The translations under genes and the position numbers were made by a program. A stretch of DNA of 40,174 nucleotides. Origin: Marinitoga sp. 38H-ov. Lineage in GTDB: Bacteria; Thermotogota; Thermotogae; Petrotogales; Petrotogaceae. Shown piece after piece: positions 15,835-25,597 of the stretch. The notes below the pieces were generated by a model that saw only the letters and a program-made list of their open reading frames with translations, had not been told where the DNA came from and searched no databases. The DNA is taken from the NCBI RefSeq assembly GCF_011057715.1, contig NZ_LNGH01000025.1:1-40174 (forward strand), read 5' to 3'. Positions within the stretch are counted from its first letter, which is position 1; each line of letters begins with the position of its first letter.

Positions 15835-16945
15835 GTAATCCTCCATTAAAAATTATATTATATATTCTTTCACATGAATTATTCCCATATATAAAAAACA
15901 TGTCTTTTAAAATTTTTCTATGATCAATATATTTATCTTCTTTAAAATTATCTAATATTGAATTTTGTAAATCAGTTTGTGTTCTAACTTTATCGCCTGG
16001 GGTCCAAAATTCATATGGATGTAATAATAATCCTCTAACTTTTATATATTCTTCTATATCATTATTAATAAATATAATAGGTTTATTTAATAACAAATAA
16101 TCGAAATATATACTAGAATAATCTGTAATTAACATATCAGAATCAGGTAAAATTTCATATAAATCTATATCTTTTTTTGATAATATATCTTCTGATAAAA
16201 ACATGAAATTTTCTAAATTGTAATTTTCATATAATTTTTTATAATATCTCTCTTCTATAGGATGGAGTTTCGCTATAAATAAAATTTTATTTTCAATTAA
16301 AAATTTTTCAAAATCTGAAATATTAAAATCTGATATTCCAAATATATTTTTATTTCTTTCTATACCTTCGGAAATATCTCTATTTACATAACCTTTTCTA
16401 AATGTTGGAATAAAAAATATAATTTTTTTATCTTTTTTTTGTATTATTTCATTTAATCTTCCATTTTTAAATAAATAATCAGTTCTCGGAAATCCAGTAA
16501 CAATATATCTTCCTAAATAATTTCCTGTTGTGGAATTTAATAACGTATTATAAAATGGAGAAGATGAAATAATATAATCATATTTCATCCAATTTTTTAA
16601 TATTTTCTTTTTCCTTTTTTCTGTTTTGTCTAAAAGCCCCATTGCTTTTAATGGTATTCCATGCCAAAACTGTATAAATTTTTGATTTTTTCTTTTAAAG
16701 AAAACATTTATATCATGTGAAGTAAATACATATTTTGAGGATTTTACTAAATCTAAATATTCAAAAATATTTTTTGATTTATTTATTATTTTAACATTTA
16801 AATGATTTTTATCCTTTAAATATCTAAAAAAGGCATAAGAATTTGAACCACTATATGGTGTATCATCTATTATTAATACATCATACTTATATTTTTTTAT
16901 ACTGTATATAATTTCAAGTATTATCTTTATTATTTTTTTTATCAT
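15821..16945 (-). CDS. CDP-glycerol glycerophosphotransferase (TagB/TagF family)
   Basis: 374 residues. Family marks are KFIQFWHGIPLKAMG, YIISSSPFYNTLL, YIVTGFPRTDYLF, IFFIPTFRKGY, IAKLHP and LITDYSSIYFDYLLLNKPIIF, all characteristic of the Glyphos_transf family (PF04464). The enzyme transfers glycerol phosphate from CDP-glycerol to a glycan or polymer. A hydrophobic N-terminal stretch suits membrane association. A GAGGGG site precedes the ATG, and the gene overlaps the GT32 gene by 32 bases. With the TagD-like gene in the same operon it forms a CDP-glycerol module. In a diderm this more likely decorates the exopolysaccharide than builds wall teichoic acid. Confidence 0.9.
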   Translation of the reverse strand: MIKKIIKIILEIIYSIKKYKYDVLIIDDTPYSGSNSYAFFRYLKDKNHLNVKIINKSKNIFEYLDLVKSSKYVFTSHDINVFFKRKNQKFIQFWHGIPLKAMGLLDKTEKRKKKILKNWMKYDYIISSSPFYNTLLNSTTGNYLGRYIVTGFPRTDYLFKNGRLNEIIQKKDKKIIFFIPTFRKGYVNRDISEGIERNKNIFGISDFNISDFEKFLIENKILFIAKLHPIEERYYKKLYENYNLENFMFLSEDILSKKDIDLYEILPDSDMLITDYSSIYFDYLLLNKPIIFINNDIEEYIKVRGLLLHPYEFWTPGDKVRTQTDLQNSILDNFKEDKYIDHRKILKDMFFIYGNNSCERIYNIIFNGGLHESI

Positions 16946-17660
16946 TTAATTCCCCTCTTAATAAATCTCTTATAAAATTATATGCCTTATTTCCTATAAT
17001 TTTTCTGATTTTTTTTCTTATTTTATTTGGTAAAGGTTGCCATGTCCCCGAAAAGTGATGTATTGTATGAGTATTATCTGTTATATGTATTTCACCAGTA
17101 TGATCATTCTTTGCACAAAAATAATCAAATGGATATATAGCTATACCATCGCCAAACTCTTGATATTTTCCTCCACCTATATAACCCATTTTCTTAGACA
17201 ATTCTGTAATAATTATAACATTCGTAGTTAAATCAAAAGTTCCATCATCTAAAACAAATTTTTTATCATTATAATAATCTAAAAGTAATTTTATCCAGCT
17301 ATTTTTTGGTGTTGCTCCCATTATTCCAGTTGGTATTAATTTATCATTTTCATAACCGGAAAAAGCATTGTGATGTAAAAATTTATCAAGATTTTTAATT
17401 ACTTCTACATCTGTATCCATATATATTCCACCATATTCATATAATACCTTTAATCTAACGTAATCAGTTACAAATGCGTATTTCTTATTTTCATATGCTT
17501 CCTTTATATATATATTCTCATTAATATCAAAATTGTCTTCATTCCATTCTATTATCTCATAATCTGGTAAATGTATTTTCCAACTTTCAATACATTTTCT
17601 GGCAATCTCTGGTTTCTTACCTTTTCCAAACCAGCAATAATGAATTTTTTTAGGTATCAA
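16914..17660 (-). CDS. GT32-family glycosyltransferase (DXD sugar-binding type)
   Basis: 248 residues beginning MIPKKIHYCWFGKGKKP, the standard start of bacterial capsular GT32 enzymes. The metal and nucleotide-sugar motif is in YEYGGIYMDTDVEVIKNL, at about residues 82-99, and the late HHFSGTW is also typical. The TTG at 17660 is chosen: AAGGAG lies eight bases upstream and the protein then starts exactly as relatives do, whereas the GTG at 17669 is inside the ribosome site spacing. One base separates it from the preceding stop. The likely role is transfer of a hexose or related sugar to the repeat unit. Confidence 0.9.
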   Translation of the reverse strand: MIPKKIHYCWFGKGKKPEIARKCIESWKIHLPDYEIIEWNEDNFDINENIYIKEAYENKKYAFVTDYVRLKVLYEYGGIYMDTDVEVIKNLDKFLHHNAFSGYENDKLIPTGIMGATPKNSWIKLLLDYYNDKKFVLDDGTFDLTTNVIIITELSKKMGYIGGGKYQEFGDGIAIYPFDYFCAKNDHTGEIHITDNTHTIHHFSGTWQPLPNKIRKKIRKIIGNKAYNFIRDLLRGELNDKKNNKDNT

Positions 17661-17661
17661 T

Positions 17662-19410
17662 TTATACACTCCTTATATATATAACTTTTGAATTAAAATC
17701 AAAATATTCTATTTTTGATTTTTTGGAAACTATAAATATTGTTTCTTCAGTTTTCAATTTTAATATGTTATAATCATTTTCATCATTAGAATTTATTATA
17801 ATTATATTTTTATCTTTTTTTAATTTTTCATCTATTTCTTTTATTTTTTCAATATCTAATTTATTTATATTAAGTAAATTATAATTTAAATTACTTAATT
17901 CAGCATATAACAAATCTAATATATTTTCACTAGCTGTATTTACTATTAAAATATTATTTTTATTAATCATATATAAATACTTTGAGATTTTTGAAATATC
18001 TCCGTTTACTATTAATTCAGGTTTTTTATAATTGTATTCAAAATCTTTCAATGAATATATTTTATTATCTTTTAATTCAAATCTTAAAGCTATTATAGAG
18101 GCTAAAAATATTGATATAAAAAACCCTCCAATAAAAAACATTTTAAATGATGGAAAGTCTTGTCTTGTTGGAACAAAAGAATTATTTAATATTGATGGTT
18201 TTTGTATTTCTAACAATGTTTTTAACCTTGTTTGTTCAAGAGCTGTTTTAACTATATTGTATTTTTCTTCAAGTATTTTTTGATCTTTTTTTAATGATAA
18301 ATATTCATACAATATCGGTGATTGATTTGTAATTTCTTCACTTAATTTTTTTTCTAGATTTTTAAGCATATTATATTGTGTATCTAAAACTTCATAAGAA
18401 TATTTTAATGTTTTATATTTATTTAATAAATCCATTGATATTGCACTTAAATACATATCTTTATTATTTATTAATATTTCTAATTTCTTTGATAATTCTG
18501 TTTTTAATACATTTATACTTGTTTCTAGTTCAAATAATTTCGGAGAATTTGGAGATATTATTTTTAATGTTTCATATTCCAATTGACTATTTTCTAATTG
18601 TGTTTTAATATTTTTTATTTCACTATTCTTTTCTGTTAAATATACTTCTTTCATTTCTTGGTCAATATTCAAATACACATTTTCGAAATTTTTTATTTCT
18701 ATCTCTAAGGAATTTTTATCTTCTGAATATTGGTATATTTTCTTTACTACATCATAATATTTATCCATTAATGGATTTTTATCTGATATTTTATATTCAA
18801 GTTCATACTCAACTACCTTTTTATTTATACTTTCTAATTCCTGATTAATTTGTTCTAATAATGGTATTAACAATGATATTTTTTCATTATTTTTTTCTTT
18901 TTGTATTTTTTCATAATATTCTATATAATATTCATACCATTTATCCAAAACTTTTTTTACATATTCAGGATCTCTTTTTGTATAAGATATTTTAATTATA
19001 TTTGTTCCACTCTTTGCTTCTATTATCAATTCTTCTTTTAATATTTCTATTAAATCCCTTTCATAATATACTTTACCTCTTAATCTATCTATAATATGTC
19101 TAGAATTATTTTTTCTTTTTACCATATCAAAATCTTTAATTATGTTTTTTAATATTTCATCTGAATACATTTTTTCTATTTCAGTTTTTATTTCTGTATT
19201 ATTTCCCGAGTTTGATAATAATAATGATAAATTATCTCCTCCTGAATTAGATGAAGATAATTCTAATTCCATATATGATGTATATGTCCTAGGAAGGATA
19301 CTATATATATACATTATAATAGAAAAAAATACAATAGATAAAATTATTATTATATACCAACGTCTTTTTATTGTATTAAATACATCCCTTAAAGTTATAT
19401 CATTTCTCAT
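17662..19410 (-). CDS. Wzz-type polysaccharide co-polymerase with degenerate kinase-like C-terminal domain
   Basis: 582 residues. An N-terminal Wzz region with a membrane segment at about 18-38, a long coiled-coil part at about 160-400, a second membrane segment at about 422-444 after a proline-containing stretch, then about 130 cytoplasmic residues. That last part can be laid over the BY-kinase fold strand by strand: ILIVNTASEN for the P-loop strand, YNLLNINKLD for Walker A', NIIIINSND for Walker B, TIFIVSKKSK for the strand ending VVRAGK. The glycine, lysine and threonine of the P-loop and the Walker acidic residues are missing, and no tyrosine tail is present. It is probably a regulatory partner of the active kinase at 7048-9222. 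The Wzz call is firm; the pseudokinase reading is inference. Confidence 0.88.
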   Translation of the reverse strand: MRNDITLRDVFNTIKRRWYIIIILSIVFFSIIMYIYSILPRTYTSYMELELSSSNSGGDNLSLLLSNSGNNTEIKTEIEKMYSDEILKNIIKDFDMVKRKNNSRHIIDRLRGKVYYERDLIEILKEELIIEAKSGTNIIKISYTKRDPEYVKKVLDKWYEYYIEYYEKIQKEKNNEKISLLIPLLEQINQELESINKKVVEYELEYKISDKNPLMDKYYDVVKKIYQYSEDKNSLEIEIKNFENVYLNIDQEMKEVYLTEKNSEIKNIKTQLENSQLEYETLKIISPNSPKLFELETSINVLKTELSKKLEILINNKDMYLSAISMDLLNKYKTLKYSYEVLDTQYNMLKNLEKKLSEEITNQSPILYEYLSLKKDQKILEEKYNIVKTALEQTRLKTLLEIQKPSILNNSFVPTRQDFPSFKMFFIGGFFISIFLASIIALRFELKDNKIYSLKDFEYNYKKPELIVNGDISKISKYLYMINKNNILIVNTASENILDLLYAELSNLNYNLLNINKLDIEKIKEIDEKLKKDKNIIIINSNDENDYNILKLKTEETIFIVSKKSKIEYFDFNSKVIYIRSV

Positions 19411-19412
19411 TT

Positions 19413-20663
19413 TTATTCCTCCAAATATATTTTTTCATAATATACGTATATTAAAAATTCTAATATAATTGTAAATGGCATTACTTGTGCTGGTGTATAA
19501 ATTCTATGTTCCGTAAGACCTGCTATTAATATTGCAAAAATAGAATAATATATATATTTTGAGAAAAAAACGTCTGGTATTTTTTTTGATATATAAAACA
19601 ATTCTTTTATTAATAATATAAAAAATATAAAACCTATTATCCCGGTTTCTGCTAAAATGTGCAAATATGAATTGTGTGCATGTGCATCAGAAAATTGGAC
19701 TTTAGATGTATTAAACATATATATATTTTTTAATCCCTCAAAATTATATGGAATGTCATTATATCTTGTAAATCCTATACCAAATATTGGACTTTTTATA
19801 AAATCATCAATCGCTCTTGGCCATAATACAAATAATCTATCAGATATATTTGCGGTTCTATTTGGATCATTTAAATCAAATACTTCCGTATTTGTTGGGC
19901 TTAAATTATATATTCCATGTTCTTTTGATATATAATATGCACCCAATATTATTACTATAGCCCCTATTATGGTTAATATATAATATATTCTTTTTAATTT
20001 ATTACTTTTAATTAACTCATTTATAATCATCAATCCAATAACCCATATAAAAGCTAATTGAGAACCCCTAGACTTTGAAAAATAAAGAGCTATTATATTA
20101 GAAAAAAAATAAAATAAATTATATATATTTTTTTCTTTTAAGTATAATACCAAACCAAAAACAGATAACATTAAATAATATCCACCTGCAGCATTATGTG
20201 CTTTAAATAAATAATGGTATATTCCATCTGATGATATGCCTATAGGTTTTCCTAATAAAAATGAAAGAGTTAATCCAAAAGTTAGAAGACTAATAATTTT
20301 ATATACTTTAATTAATATTTTATTATAATTTAAACCTGATTTGAATTCTGTTGATAATATAGGAAGAAATAGTGGCATATATGTTATATAGAAATTCCCA
20401 TCATGTCTAAAATTATCATATGATAAAAATTTTGAAAATGGTATACCTGTAATAACAGCACTAAAAAAGTATAAAAAACCTATAATATAAAACAATTTAT
20501 TTGTTCTTGATATATATACTTTTTCTGGAAAATATATATATAGTATTAAAAATAATATTCCAAAAACTACAAAAATCGGGTATGCTGGAATTAAATTGAA
20601 AAATGAAAATGAAAAAGATAATATTAAACTCAATACTATTATATCTTTTAAATTAATTTTCAT
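19413..20663 (-). CDS. Wzy-type O-antigen polymerase/ligase family protein
   Basis: 416 residues with about 10-12 hydrophobic segments. The Wzy_C region (PF04932 type) is visible: a long periplasmic loop with FDLNDPNRTANISDRLFVLW, then SPIFGIGFTRYNDIP, and SDAHAHNSYLHILAETGIIG before the last helices. This is the polymerase that joins flipped repeat units; a WaaL-like ligase would look similar, but the context of Wzx and Wzz genes favours Wzy. It overlaps the preceding gene as ATGA and precedes the pseudokinase Wzz gene by two bases. Confidence 0.88.
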   Translation of the reverse strand: MKINLKDIIVLSLILSFSFSFFNLIPAYPIFVVFGILFLILYIYFPEKVYISRTNKLFYIIGFLYFFSAVITGIPFSKFLSYDNFRHDGNFYITYMPLFLPILSTEFKSGLNYNKILIKVYKIISLLTFGLTLSFLLGKPIGISSDGIYHYLFKAHNAAGGYYLMLSVFGLVLYLKEKNIYNLFYFFSNIIALYFSKSRGSQLAFIWVIGLMIINELIKSNKLKRIYYILTIIGAIVIILGAYYISKEHGIYNLSPTNTEVFDLNDPNRTANISDRLFVLWPRAIDDFIKSPIFGIGFTRYNDIPYNFEGLKNIYMFNTSKVQFSDAHAHNSYLHILAETGIIGFIFFILLIKELFYISKKIPDVFFSKYIYYSIFAILIAGLTEHRIYTPAQVMPFTIILEFLIYVYYEKIYLEE

Positions 20664-21796
20664 TTTTCAAATAACTCCTCTATACCCTTTATATAATTTT
20701 CATATGAGAATTTTTCTTCAAAATATTTTTTATCTATCATCTTTTTATATTTATTTGGATTATTATAAATTTTAAATATTAAATCCTTTAAATGAGTTAT
20801 ACTATCTATTAAATATCCATTATTTTCATTTATTATTTCAGGTATACCGCCTATTTTTCTAGCAATTATTGTCTTGTTATGATATAATGCTTCAATTAAA
20901 ACAGTTGGTAGAGAATCATCAATAAATGGATAATGTATAAATACATCGCTTATTTCCAAATAACCACTAACATCATCAGTATGTCCAACTAAAATTACAT
21001 TATTATCCAATCTATTGATTTTAATATATTTTTTTATTTTTTCTAAATACTCCTTGTTTTTTTCATTTGCATCACCAATAATCATTAATTTTATATTATC
21101 TTTTAAAATTTCTTTTATACTTTTTATAATCTCTAGTTGCCCTTTAGATGGTTGAATCCAACCTATTACTGAAATAATAAAATCATTTTCTGATAAATCA
21201 TGTAATTTTTTATAATATTCTGTGTCTCTTTTTGGTTTCATATTTGGAATTCCATTATATAATACTGATATTTTATTTTCATTTACACCTATTCTAATTA
21301 AACTCTTTTTTACTGTTTCCGATACACAGGATATATGATAAAAATTATTATTAAAGGTTTTCTTTAACATACCTTTTAATGGAGATATAAAATCTCCATT
21401 AACAACATCATGTAACCTAGCAATTGCTTTAACATTTGTTTTTTTTGAAATTTGTCCTCCATATATATGCGCTTTCATTGAATTTGTAAATATAATATCT
21501 ATATTATTTTCTATTACAAAACGAGATAATTCTTTAATCATTTTTCTATATTCAAAAATATTTATTATATTTTTGAATGATAATTCTGATCTACTAATTT
21601 TTAAAAAATCTTTGCTTAAAGGAAATATTTTATAATCAATATTTACTTCTTTTAGTTTTTCAGTAAATTCACTTTCTGTTGTTACCCCTACTATTATATT
21701 ATATTTATCTCTATTATATTCCTTAAGATAATCAACAAGTACCTTTTCAGCTCCACCAAACCAATATGCGTGGTCTAGTATCAATATATTTTTCAT
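20660..21796 (-). CDS. GT4-family glycosyltransferase
   Basis: 378 residues starting MKNILILDHAYWFGGAEKVLV, with the GGAE loop typical of GT4. The donor half has ISVIGWIQPSKGQLEIIKSI, LMIIGDANEKN and HYPFIDDSLPTVLIEALYHN, then GGIPEII. A GAGGTG site precedes the ATG. It lies three bases after the stop of the preceding GT4 gene and ends within the start of the polymerase gene, so translation is tightly coupled. Sugar specificity cannot be read from the sequence. Confidence 0.88.
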   Translation of the reverse strand: MKNILILDHAYWFGGAEKVLVDYLKEYNRDKYNIIVGVTTESEFTEKLKEVNIDYKIFPLSKDFLKISRSELSFKNIINIFEYRKMIKELSRFVIENNIDIIFTNSMKAHIYGGQISKKTNVKAIARLHDVVNGDFISPLKGMLKKTFNNNFYHISCVSETVKKSLIRIGVNENKISVLYNGIPNMKPKRDTEYYKKLHDLSENDFIISVIGWIQPSKGQLEIIKSIKEILKDNIKLMIIGDANEKNKEYLEKIKKYIKINRLDNNVILVGHTDDVSGYLEISDVFIHYPFIDDSLPTVLIEALYHNKTIIARKIGGIPEIINENNGYLIDSITHLKDLIFKIYNNPNKYKKMIDKKYFEEKFSYENYIKGIEELFEK

Positions 21797-21799
21797 AAT

Positions 21800-22891
21800 T
21801 CACCTCAATTCTTTTATTATCCTATTTCTAAACACTTCAATATCGAATTCTTTAGCTCTTTTTATTATCAATTCTTTTTTATTTTCTTTCCAATTTTCTT
21901 CCGCAATTCTTTTTATTGCACTTGATATTTCTTTTGAATTCATAGGTTTTACATGTATTCCTGTTTGTTCATTTATATTATGAAAAGTAGTTCCAGTGCC
22001 TAATTCAGTGGAAACAACTGGAATCCCACATGCCATTGCTTCTAATGCAACTAAACCAAATGCTTCACCTCTATCAATTGAAGGTAATACAAATACATCT
22101 GCTGCAGAATAATATTTTGGCATTTCATTATAACTAATATGATTTTCAAATATAATTCTATTTTCTAGATTTAAATCCTTGGTAATATCTTTCAGTTCAG
22201 TTTCTTTTGGACCTTTACCAATAATCAATAGTTTATAATTATTTGGAAGATTTTCCATTGATTTTATTAAATATTCTATACCTTTATATCTCCCAAGTCT
22301 TCCAATATATAATATTAATTTTTCATTTTTAGATACATATTTATTTCTATAATTATCTTGCCTATAATAAAAATGATTTGTTTCTACGAATAAAGGAACT
22401 ACAGATATTTTTTCTTTAAAGTATTTTAATACAGGAGATGTATTAATTATATTTGGTGATGTAACTATAATCTTATCCATTTTTTTTAAATATTTTTTTA
22501 CTATTAGATTATTATATATTTTTCCAAAATATCCTCTACCTGCTATATCCATATGATAAAAACATATATTCTTTTTATCTTTTATACTTCCATTTAAAAA
22601 AATATCCAACTCTGGTTGCCCAGAAGCAAAGTGATATAATAATATATCCTTATCTTTTGATAACTTATTTAATACATTTCTATATTTTAAAGAGATTCTT
22701 ACTGAACCTTTTTCAATAAATATTGGTAATCTATGAACCTCTGTATTATCAACTCTATCAATTTTATAACCTTTTTTATTTGGATTATATGTTAATGCTG
22801 TAGAATTAAATAATTTATTTATCTCTCTAGCAACTATTTCAATTCCACCAATTTCTGGAAAATAGTTTCTTGATATAGACAATATCTTCAA
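21800..22891 (-). CDS. GT4-family glycosyltransferase
   Basis: 363 residues starting MKILSISRNYFPEIGGIEIV, with the GGIE loop. The donor half is clear: LILYIGRLGRYKGIEYLIKS, LLIIGKGPKETEL and VLPSIDRGEAFGLVALEAMA with the E-x7-E pair. The start is a TTG directly abutting the TAA of the upstream gene, with AAGGAG eight bases before it; no alternative ATG fits. As the gene next to the initiating transferase, it may add the second sugar, but this is inference. Confidence 0.9.
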   Translation of the reverse strand: MKILSISRNYFPEIGGIEIVAREINKLFNSTALTYNPNKKGYKIDRVDNTEVHRLPIFIEKGSVRISLKYRNVLNKLSKDKDILLYHFASGQPELDIFLNGSIKDKKNICFYHMDIAGRGYFGKIYNNLIVKKYLKKMDKIIVTSPNIINTSPVLKYFKEKISVVPLFVETNHFYYRQDNYRNKYVSKNEKLILYIGRLGRYKGIEYLIKSMENLPNNYKLLIIGKGPKETELKDITKDLNLENRIIFENHISYNEMPKYYSAADVFVLPSIDRGEAFGLVALEAMACGIPVVSTELGTGTTFHNINEQTGIHVKPMNSKEISSAIKRIAEENWKENKKELIIKRAKEFDIEVFRNRIIKELR

Positions 22892-24286
22892 TTAATAAGC
22901 TCCTTTCTTATCTATTACAATTTTTATAGTTTTTAAAAATATTATGAAATCCAATTCTAATGACCAATTTCTTAAATAATATAGATCCAAAGCTATTCTT
23001 TCACTATAATCTTCAATATCGCTTCTACCATTTGCTTGCCACATTCCAGTTATTCCAGGTTTTATTGAAAATACCTCTTTTGCAACATCTTCACCATAAT
23101 ATAATTCTACTTCTTTTCTTACAACAGGTCTTGGACCAATTAAACTCATATTTCCTATTAATACATTTATTAATTGAGGCAATTCATCTAATGATGTTTT
23201 TCTTAATATTTTTCCTATTTTTGTAATTCTCGGATCATTTTTTAATTTAAAATGTTTATACCATTCTTCTCTTATCTTTTCATCCTTTTCAAGTAATTCT
23301 TCCAATCTCTTTTCTGCATCTGGATACATTGTTCTAAATTTATACATCTCAAATTCTTCTAAATTCTTTCCTATTCTTTTATGTTTAAAAAACACTGGTC
23401 CTTTATCCTCTTTTTTTATTAAAATTGCTATTATTAAAAATACTGGAGATAATAATATAAGACCTATTATTGATAATACAATATCAAATATTCTTTTTAT
23501 AATTAAATTCAACGGATTTAATAATTCTTGAGATGCAGTAATTGCAAGAATTCCATCTAAATCATGTATTTTATTAGAAAAGCTTATTAATCCATATAAG
23601 TCTGGTATATATTTAATTTTTCTAATCATTCTTTCAAATTTTGTTATTATTTTTGATAATTCAAATTTTGATAAATTGGGTATAGCTATTATTACTTCTT
23701 CAATATTATTTTTTTTAATTATTTTATTAAAATCATCCAAATCACCTATTATTTTATTTTTATCAACAATAATTTTATCATCATTATATTTTAAGAATCC
23801 TATAATATTATATGTTGTAAATGGATGTTGACTAATTTTATCATACACTACCTGGGCTAATTCTCCAATTCCTAAAATAATAACATTTGTACTAAATAAT
23901 TTAAATTTTATTAATATTTTTCTGAAAATATATCTAGTTAAAGAGTCTAAAATTATGAACATAAACATTAAAACAAATAGTTTAAATATATCTATATAAT
24001 TTCCACTAAACAATAATAACACTAATATAACAAAAAAATATATTGCTGTGGAATGAAAAATATTTAGTAATTCATCCCAAAATAAATGTGTTTCAAAATA
24101 ATACATTTTCCTAAATAAATATATCACGCTCAATATCCCAGAATAAAAATATACTATATTCATATCAAATATGTTAAAAACATTATATAATCCAACTAAA
24201 ATAACATAATCTAATATCAATAATATTATTCCATATATTGTTTTTTTTATTCCTCTTTTTATTGTTCTTTTTTGTGCTATATTCAT
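22892..24286 (-). CDS. polyprenyl-phosphate sugar-1-phosphate transferase (initiating, WbaP/WcaJ-like)
   Basis: 464 residues. Four hydrophobic segments in the first 130 residues, a Rossmann-like middle domain (VIILGIGELAQVVYDKI), a further membrane segment near 270 (FDIVLSIIGLILLSPVFLII) and the catalytic domain with KRIGKNLEEFEMYKFRTM, LRKTSLDELPQLINVL, NMSLIGPRPVV and KPGITGMWQANGRS. This family moves sugar-1-phosphate from a UDP-sugar to undecaprenyl phosphate, the first step of the Wzx/Wzy pathway. A GGAGG site precedes the ATG. It is the first gene of the operon, behind its own promoter and after the galE terminator. Confidence 0.94.
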   Translation of the reverse strand: MNIAQKRTIKRGIKKTIYGIILLILDYVILVGLYNVFNIFDMNIVYFYSGILSVIYLFRKMYYFETHLFWDELLNIFHSTAIYFFVILVLLLFSGNYIDIFKLFVLMFMFIILDSLTRYIFRKILIKFKLFSTNVIILGIGELAQVVYDKISQHPFTTYNIIGFLKYNDDKIIVDKNKIIGDLDDFNKIIKKNNIEEVIIAIPNLSKFELSKIITKFERMIRKIKYIPDLYGLISFSNKIHDLDGILAITASQELLNPLNLIIKRIFDIVLSIIGLILLSPVFLIIAILIKKEDKGPVFFKHKRIGKNLEEFEMYKFRTMYPDAEKRLEELLEKDEKIREEWYKHFKLKNDPRITKIGKILRKTSLDELPQLINVLIGNMSLIGPRPVVRKEVELYYGEDVAKEVFSIKPGITGMWQANGRSDIEDYSERIALDLYYLRNWSLELDFIIFLKTIKIVIDKKGAY

Positions 24287-24316
24287 TTTCCATCCTCCAT
24301 AAAATTCTCAAATTAA

Positions 24317-24325
24317 ATTATAGCA
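24317..24325 (-). promoter_or_regulatory. extended -10 of the large polysaccharide operon
   Basis: The minus strand reads TGCTATAAT. A clear -35 box is not visible. It lies between the galE terminator and the first gene of the operon. Confidence 0.6.
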
Positions 24326-24378
24326 CAATTTTTAATTTTTGTTTTTATGATTATTTGAAACTATGTAACAATTAAAAA

Positions 24379-24399
24379 ACTGAGGGCTAAGCCCTCAGT
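24379..24399 (-). terminator. galE terminator
   Basis: Minus strand: ACTGAGGGC, loop TTA, GCCCTCAGT, then six T. The first arm overlaps the galE stop codon, so termination begins directly at the end of the gene. Confidence 0.9.
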
Positions 24400-25408
24400 C
24401 ATCATATCCATTAGGATTATTTTTTTGCCAATTCCATGAATCTCTACACATATCTACTATATTTCTTTCTGCTTTCCAACCCAATTCCTTTAATGCTTTT
24501 GTTGGATCTGCATATACTTGATCTACATCTCCTGGTCTTCTATCAACTATTTCATATGGTATTTTTATTCCATTTGCTTCTTCAAATGCTTTTACAACAT
24601 CTAAAACACTATATCCAACACCTGTTCCTAAATTATATATTTTAACGCCAGTATCATTCATAATCCTTTCCAACGCTTTTATATGTCCTATTACCAAATC
24701 AACTACATGAATATAATCCCTTACCCCTGTTCCATCATGTGTATTATAATCATTTCCAAATACATTTAGTTTTTCTCTTTTTCCTACAGCTACTTGGGTT
24801 ATATATGGCATTAAATTATTTGGGATTCCATTTGGATCTTCTCCTATTCTACCAGATTCATGTGCTCCTATTGGATTAAAGTATCTAAGTAATGCAATAG
24901 ACCATTCATTATCTGATACATATAAATCTTTTAAAATGTATTCAATAAATAATTTTGTTCTACCGTATGGATTTGTAGCTGAAAGAGGTGCGTCTTCTGT
25001 TATTGGAACTGTTTCTGGATTACCATATACTGTTGCAGAAGAACTAAATACTATTTTCTTTACATTTTTATCTTGCATTACTTCTAATAAGTTTAATGTT
25101 CCAGTTATATTATTCTTATAATATTTCAAAGGTATTGCTACTGACTCACCAACTGCTTTTAAACCAGCAAAATGAATTACTGCTTCTATATTGTTTTCAT
25201 TAAATATTTCTTCTACTTTTTCTTTATCTAACAAATCTACTTCGTAAAATTTGAAATCCTTTCCTGTTAACTCTTTTATTCTTTTCAATACTTCTGGTTT
25301 ACTATTTGAAAAATTATCTAAAACAACAATTTCATATCCCGCATTTAAAAATTCTACGCATGCGTGAGAACCTATATATCCTGCTCCTCCTGTTATTAAT
25401 ATAGCCAT
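24395..25408 (-). CDS. galE: UDP-glucose 4-epimerase
   Basis: 337 residues, full length. The NAD-binding motif [10 protein letters not shown] is at residues 6-15, the catalytic SSSAT at about 122-126, and the YGRTK pair Tyr148/Lys152 completes the short-chain dehydrogenase active site. [18 protein letters not shown] and [13 protein letters not shown] are GalE signatures. It interconverts UDP-glucose and UDP-galactose (some relatives also act on UDP-GlcNAc) and so supplies nucleotide sugars to the locus downstream. It has its own promoter and terminator and is a separate transcription unit, which also fits a general galactose role. Confidence 0.95.
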   Translation of the reverse strand: MAILITGGAGYIGSHACVEFLNAGYEIVVLDNFSNSKPEVLKRIKELTGKDFKFYEVDLLDKEKVEEIFNENNIEAVIHFAGLKAVGESVAIPLKYYKNNITGTLNLLEVMQDKNVKKIVFSSSATVYGNPETVPITEDAPLSATNPYGRTKLFIEYILKDLYVSDNEWSIALLRYFNPIGAHESGRIGEDPNGIPNNLMPYITQVAVGKREKLNVFGNDYNTHDGTGVRDYIHVVDLVIGHIKALERIMNDTGVKIYNLGTGVGYSVLDVVKAFEEANGIKIPYEIVDRRPGDVDQVYADPTKALKELGWKAERNIVDMCRDSWNWQKNNPNGYDD

Positions 25409-25438
25409 ATTTTCACCTCCACAAAAATTCGCTCTTAT

Positions 25439-25466
25439 ATTATATCATATTGAAAATACATTTTAA
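25439..25466 (-). promoter_or_regulatory. galE promoter
   Basis: Minus strand: TTAAAA, a 16-base spacer, then TATAAT preceded by TG in the extended -10 position. Confidence 0.6.
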
Positions 25467-25531
25467 TTATTATAATTATTTTAGAATAAAATAATTAATA
25501 TTTTTTTATATTATTGAATAATATCATATTA

Positions 25532-25560
25532 TTGAAAGCATGTTAATTATATGATATAAT
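25532..25560 (+). promoter_or_regulatory. promoter of the pilin-like gene
   Basis: TTGAAA, a 17-base spacer, and a perfect TATAAT with TG one base upstream. It is the best sigma-70-type promoter in the window. The leader to the start codon is about 30 bases. Confidence 0.75.
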
Positions 25561-25597
25561 ATTTTCGTTTAAATATTAACAAACGGGAGGTATGGGG

